Assembly (NCBI RefSeq): GCF_000525915.1
Contig: NZ_AODH01000047.1
Coordinates: 1-39,978, forward strand
DNA length: 39,978 nt
DNA from: Brochothrix campestris FSL F6-1037
GTDB taxonomy: Bacteria; Bacillota; Bacilli; Lactobacillales; Listeriaceae
Direction of reading: 5' to 3'
Shown one piece after another: positions 32,768 through 39,978 of the stretch (its first letter is position 1; every line of letters begins with the position of its first letter). Position numbers and translations under genes: made by a program. The notes below the pieces were generated by a model that was not told where the DNA came from, did no database searches, and saw only the letters and a program-made list of their open reading frames with translations.

Positions 32768-33034
32768 TGTAACCCCACCTTTATGTTTTAGCGATGATGT
32801 AGTGACGTCATCGTCATTTTATTTAGTATAGCAAAAAAAAAGGTCAAAATAACAGAAAATTCAAATTTATCCGCTGTTTAACTGAATCTCTGCTCACCTT
32901 GCTATTATACCTGTTATTACTAACAAATTCACGTCTTATCACAATTGGCGATTCTTCTTCTTTGTCCCTACTAATAAAGCCCACTAAAAAGTTTTTATCC
33001 CTCCTTAGCAAGGCTTATTTTTTCGATTTGCAAC
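32768..33034. other. Intergenic region upstream of ilvE
   Basis: On the minus strand TATACT lies within a T-rich stretch after TTGACC, though no pair of boxes has good spacing. CGATGATG and CGTCATCG (about 32792-32813 on +) form a near-perfect inverted repeat just downstream, a possible operator. No gene seen. Confidence 0.35.
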
Positions 33035-34040
33035 TTAGTTTCGTTTGTTTTTGCGAACGATTACGAGCACTAATACCACTATAAGTGCGATAACGATTAT
33101 CCCAACACTAATTGTCAGTGTCCATGGGAAGGCTTGCTTTGGTGTAGTCGTTTGTTCTTCGTGTGCTGTGACAGCCTGACTCACGGTAAAGTCTTTGGTC
33201 AACTGCCATTTGTTATTCGTTTTATCACTCGCTGCTACCGTCAAGGTGTATTCGCCGTTTGAAAGTGCTCTCTTTTCCAAATCTATCGGCAATGAAAAAG
33301 CACTGTTAGGTGCCATTCCAAGTTGTTCTTTTTTCAATGTGACAATCGTTTTTTCACTGCCTTTTTTTTGTTAGTTTCGCTTCAATTTTCAAGCCAGAGA
33401 TGATGGCGGCCTGTGTATTTCGCAGTGTAGCTGCAATCAGTGTTTTATCATTTTTTTCGGTTGTTGCAATTGCATTCAACGCTAATTTAGGTATGATTTT
33501 TTTATCCGTATTACTAATTTTCAATCCAATGACATATGAAAATTCATTTTTAATTTGTTGTTTCTCTTCGGTTTCATTCATTTGTTCGTCCTGTTTTTTC
33601 GCTATGTAAAAACCGCCCAATAAAACACCATCAAATGACTCTTGTGGCATCTTAATTTGATAAGCCACTGTCTTTGTTTCATTGGCCTTTAAGGTGATTT
33701 GGGTTGGCCCTGTCACAAGCTCAGCAATCGCTACTTTCATTGATTTATCTTGTTTCACTTTACTTGCACTGTAATCGATAACGCCATTACTGTTTGTTGA
33801 TGCGGTATTAACCGCCGTTTTTAACGTGATTGCTTTCGCGGTATTATTGCTCATTTCAATTGCAATTTTTTGCTTGGCAGCCGGCTTAAGGCGCAAATCA
33901 AAATAACTCACATCTGGATTGTTTTGAGTTGTTGGTAAAATTGCTTTAACATTAAATGCCATTGCATCAGCCTGCGTAACATAAGGCATTAAACTCGTGC
34001 ATGCGAATACAATAATAATACAACTAATAATTTTTTTCAT
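33035..34040 (-). pseudogene. DUF916/DUF3324 cell-surface protein with a frameshift in an A8 run
   Basis: ATG 34040 (GGAGG six bases upstream) opens a signal peptide (MKKIISCIIIVFACTSLM...), then a DUF916 domain with FNVKAILPTTQNNPDVSYFDLRLKP and SFDGVLLGGFYIAKKQ. After EAKLTKK a run of eight A (33362-33369 region) shifts the frame. With seven A it continues GSEKTIVTLKKEQLGMAPNS (DUF3324) and ends in a transmembrane helix (~20 residues) with a basic RKNKRN tail. Repaired length is 334 residues, standard for this family. These proteins normally sit in clusters with WxL proteins and may link them to peptidoglycan or host factors. No WxL gene is next to this one. Confidence 0.83.
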
Positions 34041-34166
34041 AACGTTCCTCCATTTATCGTTCGCTGTTTTAAACCGTTCTATTGTCGTTTCAATATAACA
34101 GTTCACTAGGGCTGTTGCAAACACATCAAGCTGATATGCCGTTCTCATTTTTGTCTTTTAAAATAC

Positions 34167-34197
34167 AAAAAAAGAAGCCCTACATAATTGTAGGGCT
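34167..34197 (-). terminator. Terminator of the nrdHIEF operon
   Basis: AGCCCTAC (34176-34183) and GTAGGGCT (34190-34197) form an 8-bp stem followed on the minus strand by CTTC and T7. It starts eight bases after the nrdF stop. Confidence 0.88.
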
Positions 34198-34205
34198 GCA
34201 AACGT

Positions 34206-35171
34206 TTAGACGATATCGTAATCACTATCAGACATTGATTCCACTTGACCGAGTAAATAGCCATTACCGACTTGCGAGAAGAAGTCATGGTTGTTCGTTC
34301 CTGTCGAAAGTCCATTCATTACGATTGGACTGACATCTTCGGCCGTATCAGGGAATAATGGGCTGAAACCGAGGTTTGCTAATGCTTTATTCGCATTGTA
34401 GCGTAAAAAGACTTTAACATCTTCTGTCCAACCAATCTCATCATAGAGAGATTCGGTATACTTCACTTCGTTTTCATACAGTTCATAAAGGAAGGCGTAC
34501 ACCCAACCTTTGATTTTTTCTTGCTCTGCTTCGGTAATTTCATTGAACGACAATTGGAATTTGTAGCCAATATACGTGCCGTGAACACTTTCATCACGGA
34601 TGATTAATTTAATAACTTCCGCAACGTTAGGCAACTTATTGTTACCTAAGAAATAAAGTGGTGTATAAAAACCAGAGTAGAATAGGAAGCTCTCCAGAAA
34701 AACGCTGGCAATTTTTTGTTCGAACGGTGTCCCTGTTTGGTATACATCGTTGATCATGCCGGCTTTCTTTTGTAGAAATTCATTGGTGTTTGTCCATGCA
34801 AAGATTTCAGTAATTTCTTTCGGAGTGTTTAACGTCGAAAAAATCGATGAATAACTTTTAGCATGAACAGATTCCATAAATTGGATATTGTTATAAACCG
34901 CTTCTTCATGCGGTGTACGAACAGATTGACGCAGCGCCGCCATCCCATCTTGTGATTGCAGCGTATCTAACAATGTTAAGCCACCAAAGACACGTTCAAC
35001 CAAATGTTTTTCTGTTTCAGACAATGAGCGCCAGTCATCTAAATCATTAGAGATAGGAATACGCGTATCCAACCAAAATTGTTCAGTCACTTTTTCCCAG
35101 GTCTTTTTATCGAGAATGTCTTCAATCTCATTCCAGTTAATTGCTGTATAGGCTTGCTTGTTAGTTGTCAC
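34206..35171 (-). CDS. nrdF: Class Ib ribonucleotide reductase beta subunit NrdF
   Basis: The 321-residue protein carries the dimetal-tyrosyl radical cofactor. Metal ligands are recognisable in FMESVHAKSYS (Glu..His) and IIRDESVHGTYIGYKFQ (Glu..His), with further acids in the LSETEKHLVERVFGGLTLLD helix. The radical Tyr probably lies in the HAKSYS helix. The C-terminus (DSDYDIV) is the tail that docks on NrdE. It is the last gene of nrdHIEF, ~30 bases after nrdE, and a terminator follows directly. Confidence 0.96.
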   Translation of the reverse strand: MTTNKQAYTAINWNEIEDILDKKTWEKVTEQFWLDTRIPISNDLDDWRSLSETEKHLVERVFGGLTLLDTLQSQDGMAALRQSVRTPHEEAVYNNIQFMESVHAKSYSSIFSTLNTPKEITEIFAWTNTNEFLQKKAGMINDVYQTGTPFEQKIASVFLESFLFYSGFYTPLYFLGNNKLPNVAEVIKLIIRDESVHGTYIGYKFQLSFNEITEAEQEKIKGWVYAFLYELYENEVKYTESLYDEIGWTEDVKVFLRYNANKALANLGFSPLFPDTAEDVSPIVMNGLSTGTNNHDFFSQVGNGYLLGQVESMSDSDYDIV

Positions 35172-35201
35172 GAGTGTGAGCCCCTTTCTGTTTCGGATTG
35201 G

Positions 35202-37373
35202 TTAGATTGAGCAGCTTTCACACGTGTTACTGCCAACTTCTTCTGCATCATCTGTGTAAGTACGAATGTAGTACAGTGATTTAATGCCTTGACGGTGTGC
35301 ATAATGACGTAAGATGGTTAAATCACGTGTTGTCTGTTTCTCACTTGATTTCCATTCATAAATGTCAGTTGACATCGTTGAGCGCATAAACAACGTAAGA
35401 CTCATGCCTTGATCGATGTGTTGTTGCGCTGTTGCATACACATCAATGACGCGACGCATGTCCATATCATAAGCAGATGTATAATACGGAATGGTTTCAT
35501 CCGATAAATACGGTGCTGGATAATAGGTTTTACCTGTTTTCTTCTCTTGGCGCTCTTCGATGCGTTGCGTGATTGGGTGCAATGATGCACTCGTTTCGTT
35601 GACGTATGAAATCGAGCCGTTTGGTGCGACTGCTAAACGGTTTTGGTTGTATAAACCACTCGCTTTAATCTCATCACGAAGTGTCGCCCAATCTTCAGCA
35701 GTCGGTACAAAGATATCTTTAAAGATGTCTTTAACCTTGTCTGTTTCAGGTGCCCACGTTTCGTTGATGTATTTATCGAAGTAGCTACCACTTGCGTAAT
35801 CTGATTTTTCAAATCCGGCAAATGATTCCCCACGTTGTTTGGCAATGTTATTACTCTCAACAAGTGTCCAGTAATTCAACAACAAGAAGTAAATGTTCGT
35901 GAAATCAAGTGATTCCTTCGAACCGTAGCTCATTTGATTCATCGCTAAGTAAGTGTGTAACCCCATCGCGCCTAAACCGATAGTATGAGCTAAATCGTTC
36001 CCGTGTTTAATTGATGGTACAGCGTCGATTGATGATGAGTCAGTCACAAACGTTAACGCACGTGTCATCGTCCGTACCGATTTACCAAAATCAGGTGATG
36101 CCATCAAGTTGACAATGTTTGAAGAGCCGAGGTTACAACTAATGTCAGTACCTAATTCTTCAAACGTTTGGTCATCATTAATGACTGATGGTTTTTGCAC
36201 TTGTAAGATTTCAGAGCAAAGATTACTCATCACGACTTTACCATCGATCGGGTTCGCTTTGTTGACTGTATCAATATTAATCACATACGGATACCCCGAC
36301 TCTTGTTGGAGTTTCGAAATTTCAGTTTCTAACTCGCGGGCACGAATTTTTGATTTTTGAATTTCGGGGTTGTTTACGAGTGCTTCGTACTCGGCTGTAA
36401 TATCAACGTATGAGAACGGACGGCCATAGACACGTTCGACATCGTAAGGACTGAATAAATACATAAAATCATCGTTGCGGGCCAATTCATAAAACTTATC
36501 TGGTACGACTAGACCGAGTGATAAGGTCTTTACGCGAATTTTTTCATCGGCGTTTTCTTTCTTAGTTGCTAAGAAAGAAACAACGTCTGGATGAAATACG
36601 CTTAAGTAAACCGCACCGGCACCTTGACGCTGACCGAGTTGGTTACTGTAGCTGAAACAATCCTCTAAAATTTTCATGACCGGTACGACACCACTTGCGG
36701 CACCTTGGTAGCCTTTAATCGGATCACCGGCTGCACGTAAGTTTGAAAGTGAGACACCCACACCGCCACCAATACGTGACAGTTGTAAGGCTGAGTTGAC
36801 GATACGGCCAATGCTGTTCATGTCATCGGTTGCTTGGATTAAGAAACATGATACCAACTCACCACGACGTTTACGACCTGCGTTTAAGAATGAAGGTGTT
36901 GCCGGTTGATAGCGTTGGTTGATCATCTCATCGACTAAATCAAGTGCCAATTGTTCATCGCCATTAGCGAAGTATAAGGCGTTAAATGAAACACGGTCTT
37001 CATAACGTTCTAAATAACGTTCACCATCATTCATCTTCAAAGCATACTGTGTGTAAAATTTATGAGCGCCCATGAATGAGCGAAAACGGAATTTTTTAGC
37101 ATAGGCTTTTTTGAAAACTTCTTTGACGAAGTCCATCGAGTATAATTCAATAAATTCACGTTCGATATAATCATTATTAATTAAATAATGCAGTTTTTCT
37201 TTCAATGAATGAAAGAATACTGTATTAGGATTGACGTGTTCAAGGAAATACGCATGAACAGCTTCGCGGTCTTTATTCAATGGGATTTTTCCATCAACCG
37301 GGCGGTTCAATTCATTGTTTAATTTGAAATAAGTGATTTCTTTCGGTTTACTGTGTAAACGAGGTGTTTCCAA
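35202..37373 (-). CDS. nrdE: Class Ib ribonucleotide reductase alpha subunit NrdE
   Basis: The catalytic subunit reduces ribonucleotides to deoxyribonucleotides. Features: the ITYFKLNNELN start block, ELVSCFLIQ and SNLCSEILQ (active-site Cys residues), GGVGVSLSNLRAAG, NGSISYVNETSASLHP, and the C-terminal redox pair SNTCESCSI reduced by NrdH. It lacks the long N-terminal ATP-cone of class Ia, as expected. No ATG exists near the start. TTG at 37373 has AAAGGGG nine bases upstream and gives ~723 residues; TTG 37430 and 37382 are alternatives. The start lies 26 bases inside nrdI, so translation is coupled. Confidence 0.95.
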   Translation of the reverse strand: METPRLHSKPKEITYFKLNNELNRPVDGKIPLNKDREAVHAYFLEHVNPNTVFFHSLKEKLHYLINNDYIEREFIELYSMDFVKEVFKKAYAKKFRFRSFMGAHKFYTQYALKMNDGERYLERYEDRVSFNALYFANGDEQLALDLVDEMINQRYQPATPSFLNAGRKRRGELVSCFLIQATDDMNSIGRIVNSALQLSRIGGGVGVSLSNLRAAGDPIKGYQGAASGVVPVMKILEDCFSYSNQLGQRQGAGAVYLSVFHPDVVSFLATKKENADEKIRVKTLSLGLVVPDKFYELARNDDFMYLFSPYDVERVYGRPFSYVDITAEYEALVNNPEIQKSKIRARELETEISKLQQESGYPYVINIDTVNKANPIDGKVVMSNLCSEILQVQKPSVINDDQTFEELGTDISCNLGSSNIVNLMASPDFGKSVRTMTRALTFVTDSSSIDAVPSIKHGNDLAHTIGLGAMGLHTYLAMNQMSYGSKESLDFTNIYFLLLNYWTLVESNNIAKQRGESFAGFEKSDYASGSYFDKYINETWAPETDKVKDIFKDIFVPTAEDWATLRDEIKASGLYNQNRLAVAPNGSISYVNETSASLHPITQRIEERQEKKTGKTYYPAPYLSDETIPYYTSAYDMDMRRVIDVYATAQQHIDQGMSLTLFMRSTMSTDIYEWKSSEKQTTRDLTILRHYAHRQGIKSLYYIRTYTDDAEEVGSNTCESCSI

Positions 37374-37731
37374 TCGACTCAACCCCTTTAATAAATTTGT
37401 CGACGTCCTTCTCTGTACCGTTGAATTCAAATTCAGCGATTATTGGTACGTCGTATTTCTTTGCTAAATCACGCGCGGTAAAAACATATAGCTCAGCAAA
37501 ATTACGATTGCCACTGCCCGCAACTCCTTTAAAATAACGACGATTGTCTTGATAATCAATAAAGTCATCAATAATACCGGTCATTTCAAAATCATACGTT
37601 GGTGCAACAACAACAAAATCTGCCGTCATTTGTTTGGTTGGAAAGGCGGTTGATAGTTCATAGCATTCAAACGGTAATTTTTCAACGAAGCGACGTGTTT
37701 GTCCCGTTAATGTCATGTAGACAATTAACAT
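37348..37731 (-). CDS. nrdI: Flavodoxin-like NrdI
   Basis: A 127-residue FMN protein that supplies the oxidant for assembling the manganese-tyrosyl cofactor of NrdF. Expected blocks: LIVYMTLTGQTRRFVEKL (phosphate loop), FVVVAPTYDFEMTGIIDDFIDY and GVAGSGNRNFAELYVFTARDLA (flavin 50s/90s loops). It starts one base after the nrdH stop and overlaps nrdE by 26 bases. Together with nrdE and nrdF this identifies the enzyme as class Ib. Confidence 0.95.
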   Translation of the reverse strand: MLIVYMTLTGQTRRFVEKLPFECYELSTAFPTKQMTADFVVVAPTYDFEMTGIIDDFIDYQDNRRYFKGVAGSGNRNFAELYVFTARDLAKKYDVPIIAEFEFNGTEKDVDKFIKGVESIGNTSFTQ

Positions 37732-37732
37732 G

Positions 37733-37963
37733 TTACTCAGCTAAGCCTTTCAACTTGTCTGGTGCAAAACCAACGATTGGGTCGAAGCCTTCTTTAAAGG
37801 TAACTGGTGTGCTACTGTAGCCATTGTCCTTTAAAAAAGCTAAGGCGGTTTCATCATCCATCACATTACGTGTTTCAAATTCAATTCCTTCGCCTGTTAA
37901 TAACGTCTTGGTCATGTCACATTGTGGACAGCCATATTTTGTATAAACAATTGTTTTACTCAC
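37733..37963 (-). CDS. nrdH: Glutaredoxin-like NrdH redoxin
   Basis: A 76-residue electron donor to NrdE with the active site CPQC in VYTKYGCPQCDMTKTLL and the cis-Pro segment YSSTPVTFKEG. GTG at 37963 is the likely start: AGGAGG lies eight bases upstream, and the longer frame from 38005 translates that site into a Glu run. It is the first gene of nrdHIEF. The NrdR boxes lie ~90-145 bases upstream. Confidence 0.94.
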   Translation of the reverse strand: MSKTIVYTKYGCPQCDMTKTLLTGEGIEFETRNVMDDETALAFLKDNGYSSTPVTFKEGFDPIVGFAPDKLKGLAE

Positions 37964-38049
37964 GTCTTCTTCCTCCTCTGTTACAAAAAGAAAGTGCCTT
38001 CCCACAGTTCGTTTTATAACCTTAAACGACAGGAACGCCTTCTTTTATT

Positions 38050-38107
38050 TAACATCATATTGTGTACAAAAACTATTCTATCATATTGCAAACACAAAAT
38101 GTAGTGT
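38050..38107 (-). promoter_or_regulatory. nrd promoter with two NrdR boxes
   Basis: ACACTACATTTTGTGT (minus strand, 38092-38107) fits the NrdR consensus ACACWATATATWGTGT closely. A weaker box, ACACAATATGATGTTA, lies at 38050-38065. Starts are 42 bp apart, four helical turns, so both face the same side of the helix. Between them an extended -10, TGATAGAAT (with TAGAAT at 38075-38080), is the likely promoter. NrdR would thus repress the operon when dATP/ATP is high. The nrdR gene itself is not in the window. Confidence 0.75.
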
Positions 38108-38201
38108 TCTAACTCTTGAAAAAAAAGCTTGACAAGCAAAAGTCAATTCCCATGCCCTTTTAGCGAAACAAACTTTTTTTTTCGCGTTCAAAACTTCCCA
38201 T

Positions 38202-39710
38202 TTATTTTAGTTTGTACACGCTTGTATAACGTTTTTCTAAAAAATCAATGAGATGACGCGGTTGCAGTGACGCACCTGTTGCATTTTTCATGATAGCTGT
38301 CGGTGTTTTTGTTTTACCATACTGATGAACATGTTCGGTCAACCAATTTTTAATCGGCAAATAATTACCACTTGCAATAACAGACTCGATATCGATTGTT
38401 TGGCGCATTGCCTGTTCCAGTTGAGCGGCATTCAATAACCCGAGTAAATACGATGGGAAATAGCCGAAGTCACCTCCTGCCCAATGAATATCTTGTAACA
38501 AGCCCTCTACATCGTTCGCTGGGGTGATTCCGAGGTGTTCCTGGTACTTAGCTTGCCAAACGGTTTGTACCTCCGCTACGTCCAAATTATCATTGAATAA
38601 CGCCTTTTCAATCTCATAGCGAATAATAATGTGAAGAGCATAGGTTAAAATATCAGCTTCAATCCGAATAAGTGACGGTTTTGTTTCGTTTAACGCCTCA
38701 TAAAACACATCGAATGGCACATCATCGAAGGCTGGTTGAGCATAATGTTGCAGACGGGCATAATTATCCTGCCAGAACGCTTCACTCGAACCAAGGATGA
38801 TTTCATAAAAAAGCGACTGCGATTCATGTATCCCCATTGAGACGCCTTCTGATAAAGGAGTCCCATCGTACTGTGCATCGATGTTTTGTTCATAAATAGC
38901 ATGACCCCCTTCATGGATTAAGCCGAGGACAGCTGTTTTAAAATTCAGTTCGTCATAACGGGTTGTGATGCGCACATCACCTTGATTGAGCGAAATTGCG
39001 AATGGGTGAATCGTATCATCAATCCGACCAGACTCAAAGTCAAAGCCCATTTTTTGCAACACTTCTTCACTGAAGGCGATTTGCTTATCCTTCGCAAACG
39101 GACGTTCTAACACACTCGCATCTGGTTGATGCTCAGCTGCCTGCGTCCTTTTTAATAAGTCTACCATTGCTGTTCTTACTTCGGCAAAGAGCTCGTCTAA
39201 TACAGCGACTGTCATGCCTGGTTCAAATTGATCTAACAGTGTATCATACGGTGTGTCTTTTTCGCCCCAATATGAGATAAATTTTTTCTTGTACGCAATA
39301 ATCTCCGCTAAGTATGGCTGAAAGAGGCTGTAATCATTTTGTGCACGCGCTTCTTCCCACGCGGCCTCAGCATTTGATTGAAGAACTGTGTAAGCTTCGT
39401 ACTCGGCTGGCGGAATCGCCGCAAAACGTGCTGTTTTTTGAGAAATATCCGTCACTAATGCTTGCACGAGTGGCTCCAACTCATCATGATGTGCCTCTAG
39501 ATAGGTGACATTCTCAATCAATGCTGGTTCTGTTGATAAACGAAAAATTTCAGCTGATAATAAACCGACAACATTGGAACGTTGCGTTGTTCCCTGTGTC
39601 GGAATACCGGTACGCATATCCCAATAAACCAATGCAAGCGCTTCTTCATAGCCTTTAATTTTTTTACACTGTTCAATAAATGCCGCGCTAACTGTGTGAC
39701 TATTCGTCAT
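38202..39710 (-). CDS. M32 family metallocarboxypeptidase
   Basis: The ~502-residue cytoplasmic zinc enzyme trims single residues from peptide C-termini. The HEXXH zinc motif is HEGGH in LGLIHEGGHAIYEQN, followed by GVSMGIHESQSLFYE, the M32 signature whose Glu is the third ligand. YWDMRTGIPTQGTTQRS and RIEADILTYALHIIIRYEIE are further family blocks. ATG 39710 has GAGGAG eight bases upstream; an in-frame GTG at 39719 overlaps that site. Length is standard (~500). Confidence 0.94.
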   Translation of the reverse strand: MTNSHTVSAAFIEQCKKIKGYEEALALVYWDMRTGIPTQGTTQRSNVVGLLSAEIFRLSTEPALIENVTYLEAHHDELEPLVQALVTDISQKTARFAAIPPAEYEAYTVLQSNAEAAWEEARAQNDYSLFQPYLAEIIAYKKKFISYWGEKDTPYDTLLDQFEPGMTVAVLDELFAEVRTAMVDLLKRTQAAEHQPDASVLERPFAKDKQIAFSEEVLQKMGFDFESGRIDDTIHPFAISLNQGDVRITTRYDELNFKTAVLGLIHEGGHAIYEQNIDAQYDGTPLSEGVSMGIHESQSLFYEIILGSSEAFWQDNYARLQHYAQPAFDDVPFDVFYEALNETKPSLIRIEADILTYALHIIIRYEIEKALFNDNLDVAEVQTVWQAKYQEHLGITPANDVEGLLQDIHWAGGDFGYFPSYLLGLLNAAQLEQAMRQTIDIESVIASGNYLPIKNWLTEHVHQYGKTKTPTAIMKNATGASLQPRHLIDFLEKRYTSVYKLK

Positions 39711-39756
39711 TTCAACCACTCCTCATCATTTGTTTGACTCGTACATCTAATACAAA

Positions 39757-39787
39757 ATCCGTTCCTCTAACAGCGAGAGAAACGGAT
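39757..39787 (-). terminator. Hairpin upstream of the M32 gene, probable terminator of an upstream transcript
   Basis: ATCCGTT-C-CTCT (39757-39768) pairs with AGAG-A-AACGGAT (39777-39787) around aacagcg-like loop bases; on the minus strand ATTTTG follows. It lies between the repeat RNA block and the M32 gene on the same strand and probably ends the repeat transcript or a gene outside the window. Confidence 0.6.
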
Positions 39788-39799
39788 AGTTATTCATAT

Positions 39800-39978
39800 G
39801 TCTGTACGTAGTTTAAGGCCACTAGCCGTACAGACCGCGTTTAGTCTTGGCTCGCTTGCCTGTACCAACAGCTCTCAAATTTCAGTTCCGCCTAGCGATA
39901 CAACTTATCGCTTGGGCAGACCTTCCAATTTCTACGCTGTTATACGGTACAGACCGCGTTTAGTCTTGCTGCTTGCTT
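39800..39978 (-). ncRNA. Third copy of the structured repeat family (two partial units)
   Basis: The plus-strand mark GTACAGACCGCGTTTAGTCTTG occurs at 39828 and again at 39947, a 119-bp period. On the minus strand the unit contains GTAGAAATTGGAAGG, a GCGAT/ATCGC hairpin, GAACTGAAATTT and GAGCTGTTGG, in the same order as the copy at 28960-29160. GTCTGTACG/CGTACAGAC (39800-39808 with 39827-39835) and CTGTACC/GGTACAG (39872-39878 with 39946-39952) are the linking hairpins. The block runs off the right edge. A terminator-like hairpin follows on the minus strand. No protein is encoded. Confidence 0.55.

Noticed and set aside
38111-38160. Plus-strand promoter TTGACA near 38131
   Set aside because: TTGACA is present but no -10 box lies at 15-19 bp and no plus-strand gene follows.
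39800-39978. T-box leader
   Set aside because: GAGAGCTGTTGG resembles a T-box stem I segment, but there is no TGGNACCGCG antiterminator, no AGTA box in place, and the downstream gene is a carboxypeptidase.

Overview
The window looks like a chromosomal segment of a low-GC Gram-positive bacterium of the Listeriaceae. The gene set and order (dfrA-thyA-ABC-F-fhs-mntR-csp-RNase H-ypcP-xpt-M32 carboxypeptidase, and degV-ypmR-ypmS-msrA-msrB-yozE) is, from memory, close to the Listeria lmo1850-1886 neighbourhood. The accessory content and non-Listeria protein sequences make Brochothrix the best guess. The genus is an inference, not something the sequence proves.

Layout. 1-2284: the 5' part of a large secreted repeat protein (minus strand, cut by the left edge). 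2656-5177: a divergent multidrug MFS pump / TetR repressor pair with mirror-image promoters. 5241-7985: CtpA-type S41 protease, a small membrane protein and an NAD(P)H nitro/flavin reductase. 8049-14427: two paralogous cassettes of [PLDc_N small membrane protein - ABC ATPase - ABC permease], one led by an XRE regulator, separated by a YaaH/SatP-type acetate transporter and a decayed IS3-family element. 14730-18909: a minus-strand run degV-ypmR-ypmS-msrA-msrB-yozE-deoD. 18944-20552: a gene-poor stretch with a tandem 120-bp structured repeat and a coiled-coil membrane-anchored protein. 20553-28407: histidinol-phosphatase, two small membrane proteins, dfrA, thyA, an Nfu_N protein, an ABC-F ATPase, fhs, a glutaredoxin-like protein and mntR. 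28637-32767: cold shock protein, RNase HI-like protein, a small membrane protein, 5'-3' exonuclease, xpt and a branched-chain aminotransferase. 33035-39710: an orphan DUF916/DUF3324 protein, the class Ib ribonucleotide reductase operon nrdHIEF with NrdR boxes, and an M32 carboxypeptidase.

How the genes fit together. Much of the core content serves nucleotide and one-carbon metabolism: nrdHIEF makes deoxynucleotides, thyA and dfrA make dTMP and recycle folate, fhs charges formate onto tetrahydrofolate, and deoD and xpt salvage purines. A second theme is redox and damage repair (msrA, msrB, nitroreductase, NrdH, glutaredoxin-like protein).

Two things stand out. First, a family of ~120-134 bp structured repeats occurs at three loci (19248-19591 on +, 28960-29160 and 39800-39978 on -). 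Their hairpin stems are conserved although the bases change, and I cannot match them to a known RNA class. Second, six genes (ABC ATPase 1, ABC permeases 1 and 2, fhs, mntR, the DUF916 gene) carry seven single-base frameshifts, mostly in homopolymer runs. Sequencing error, recent decay and slippage-based switching are all possible; error is the simplest explanation for fhs and mntR.
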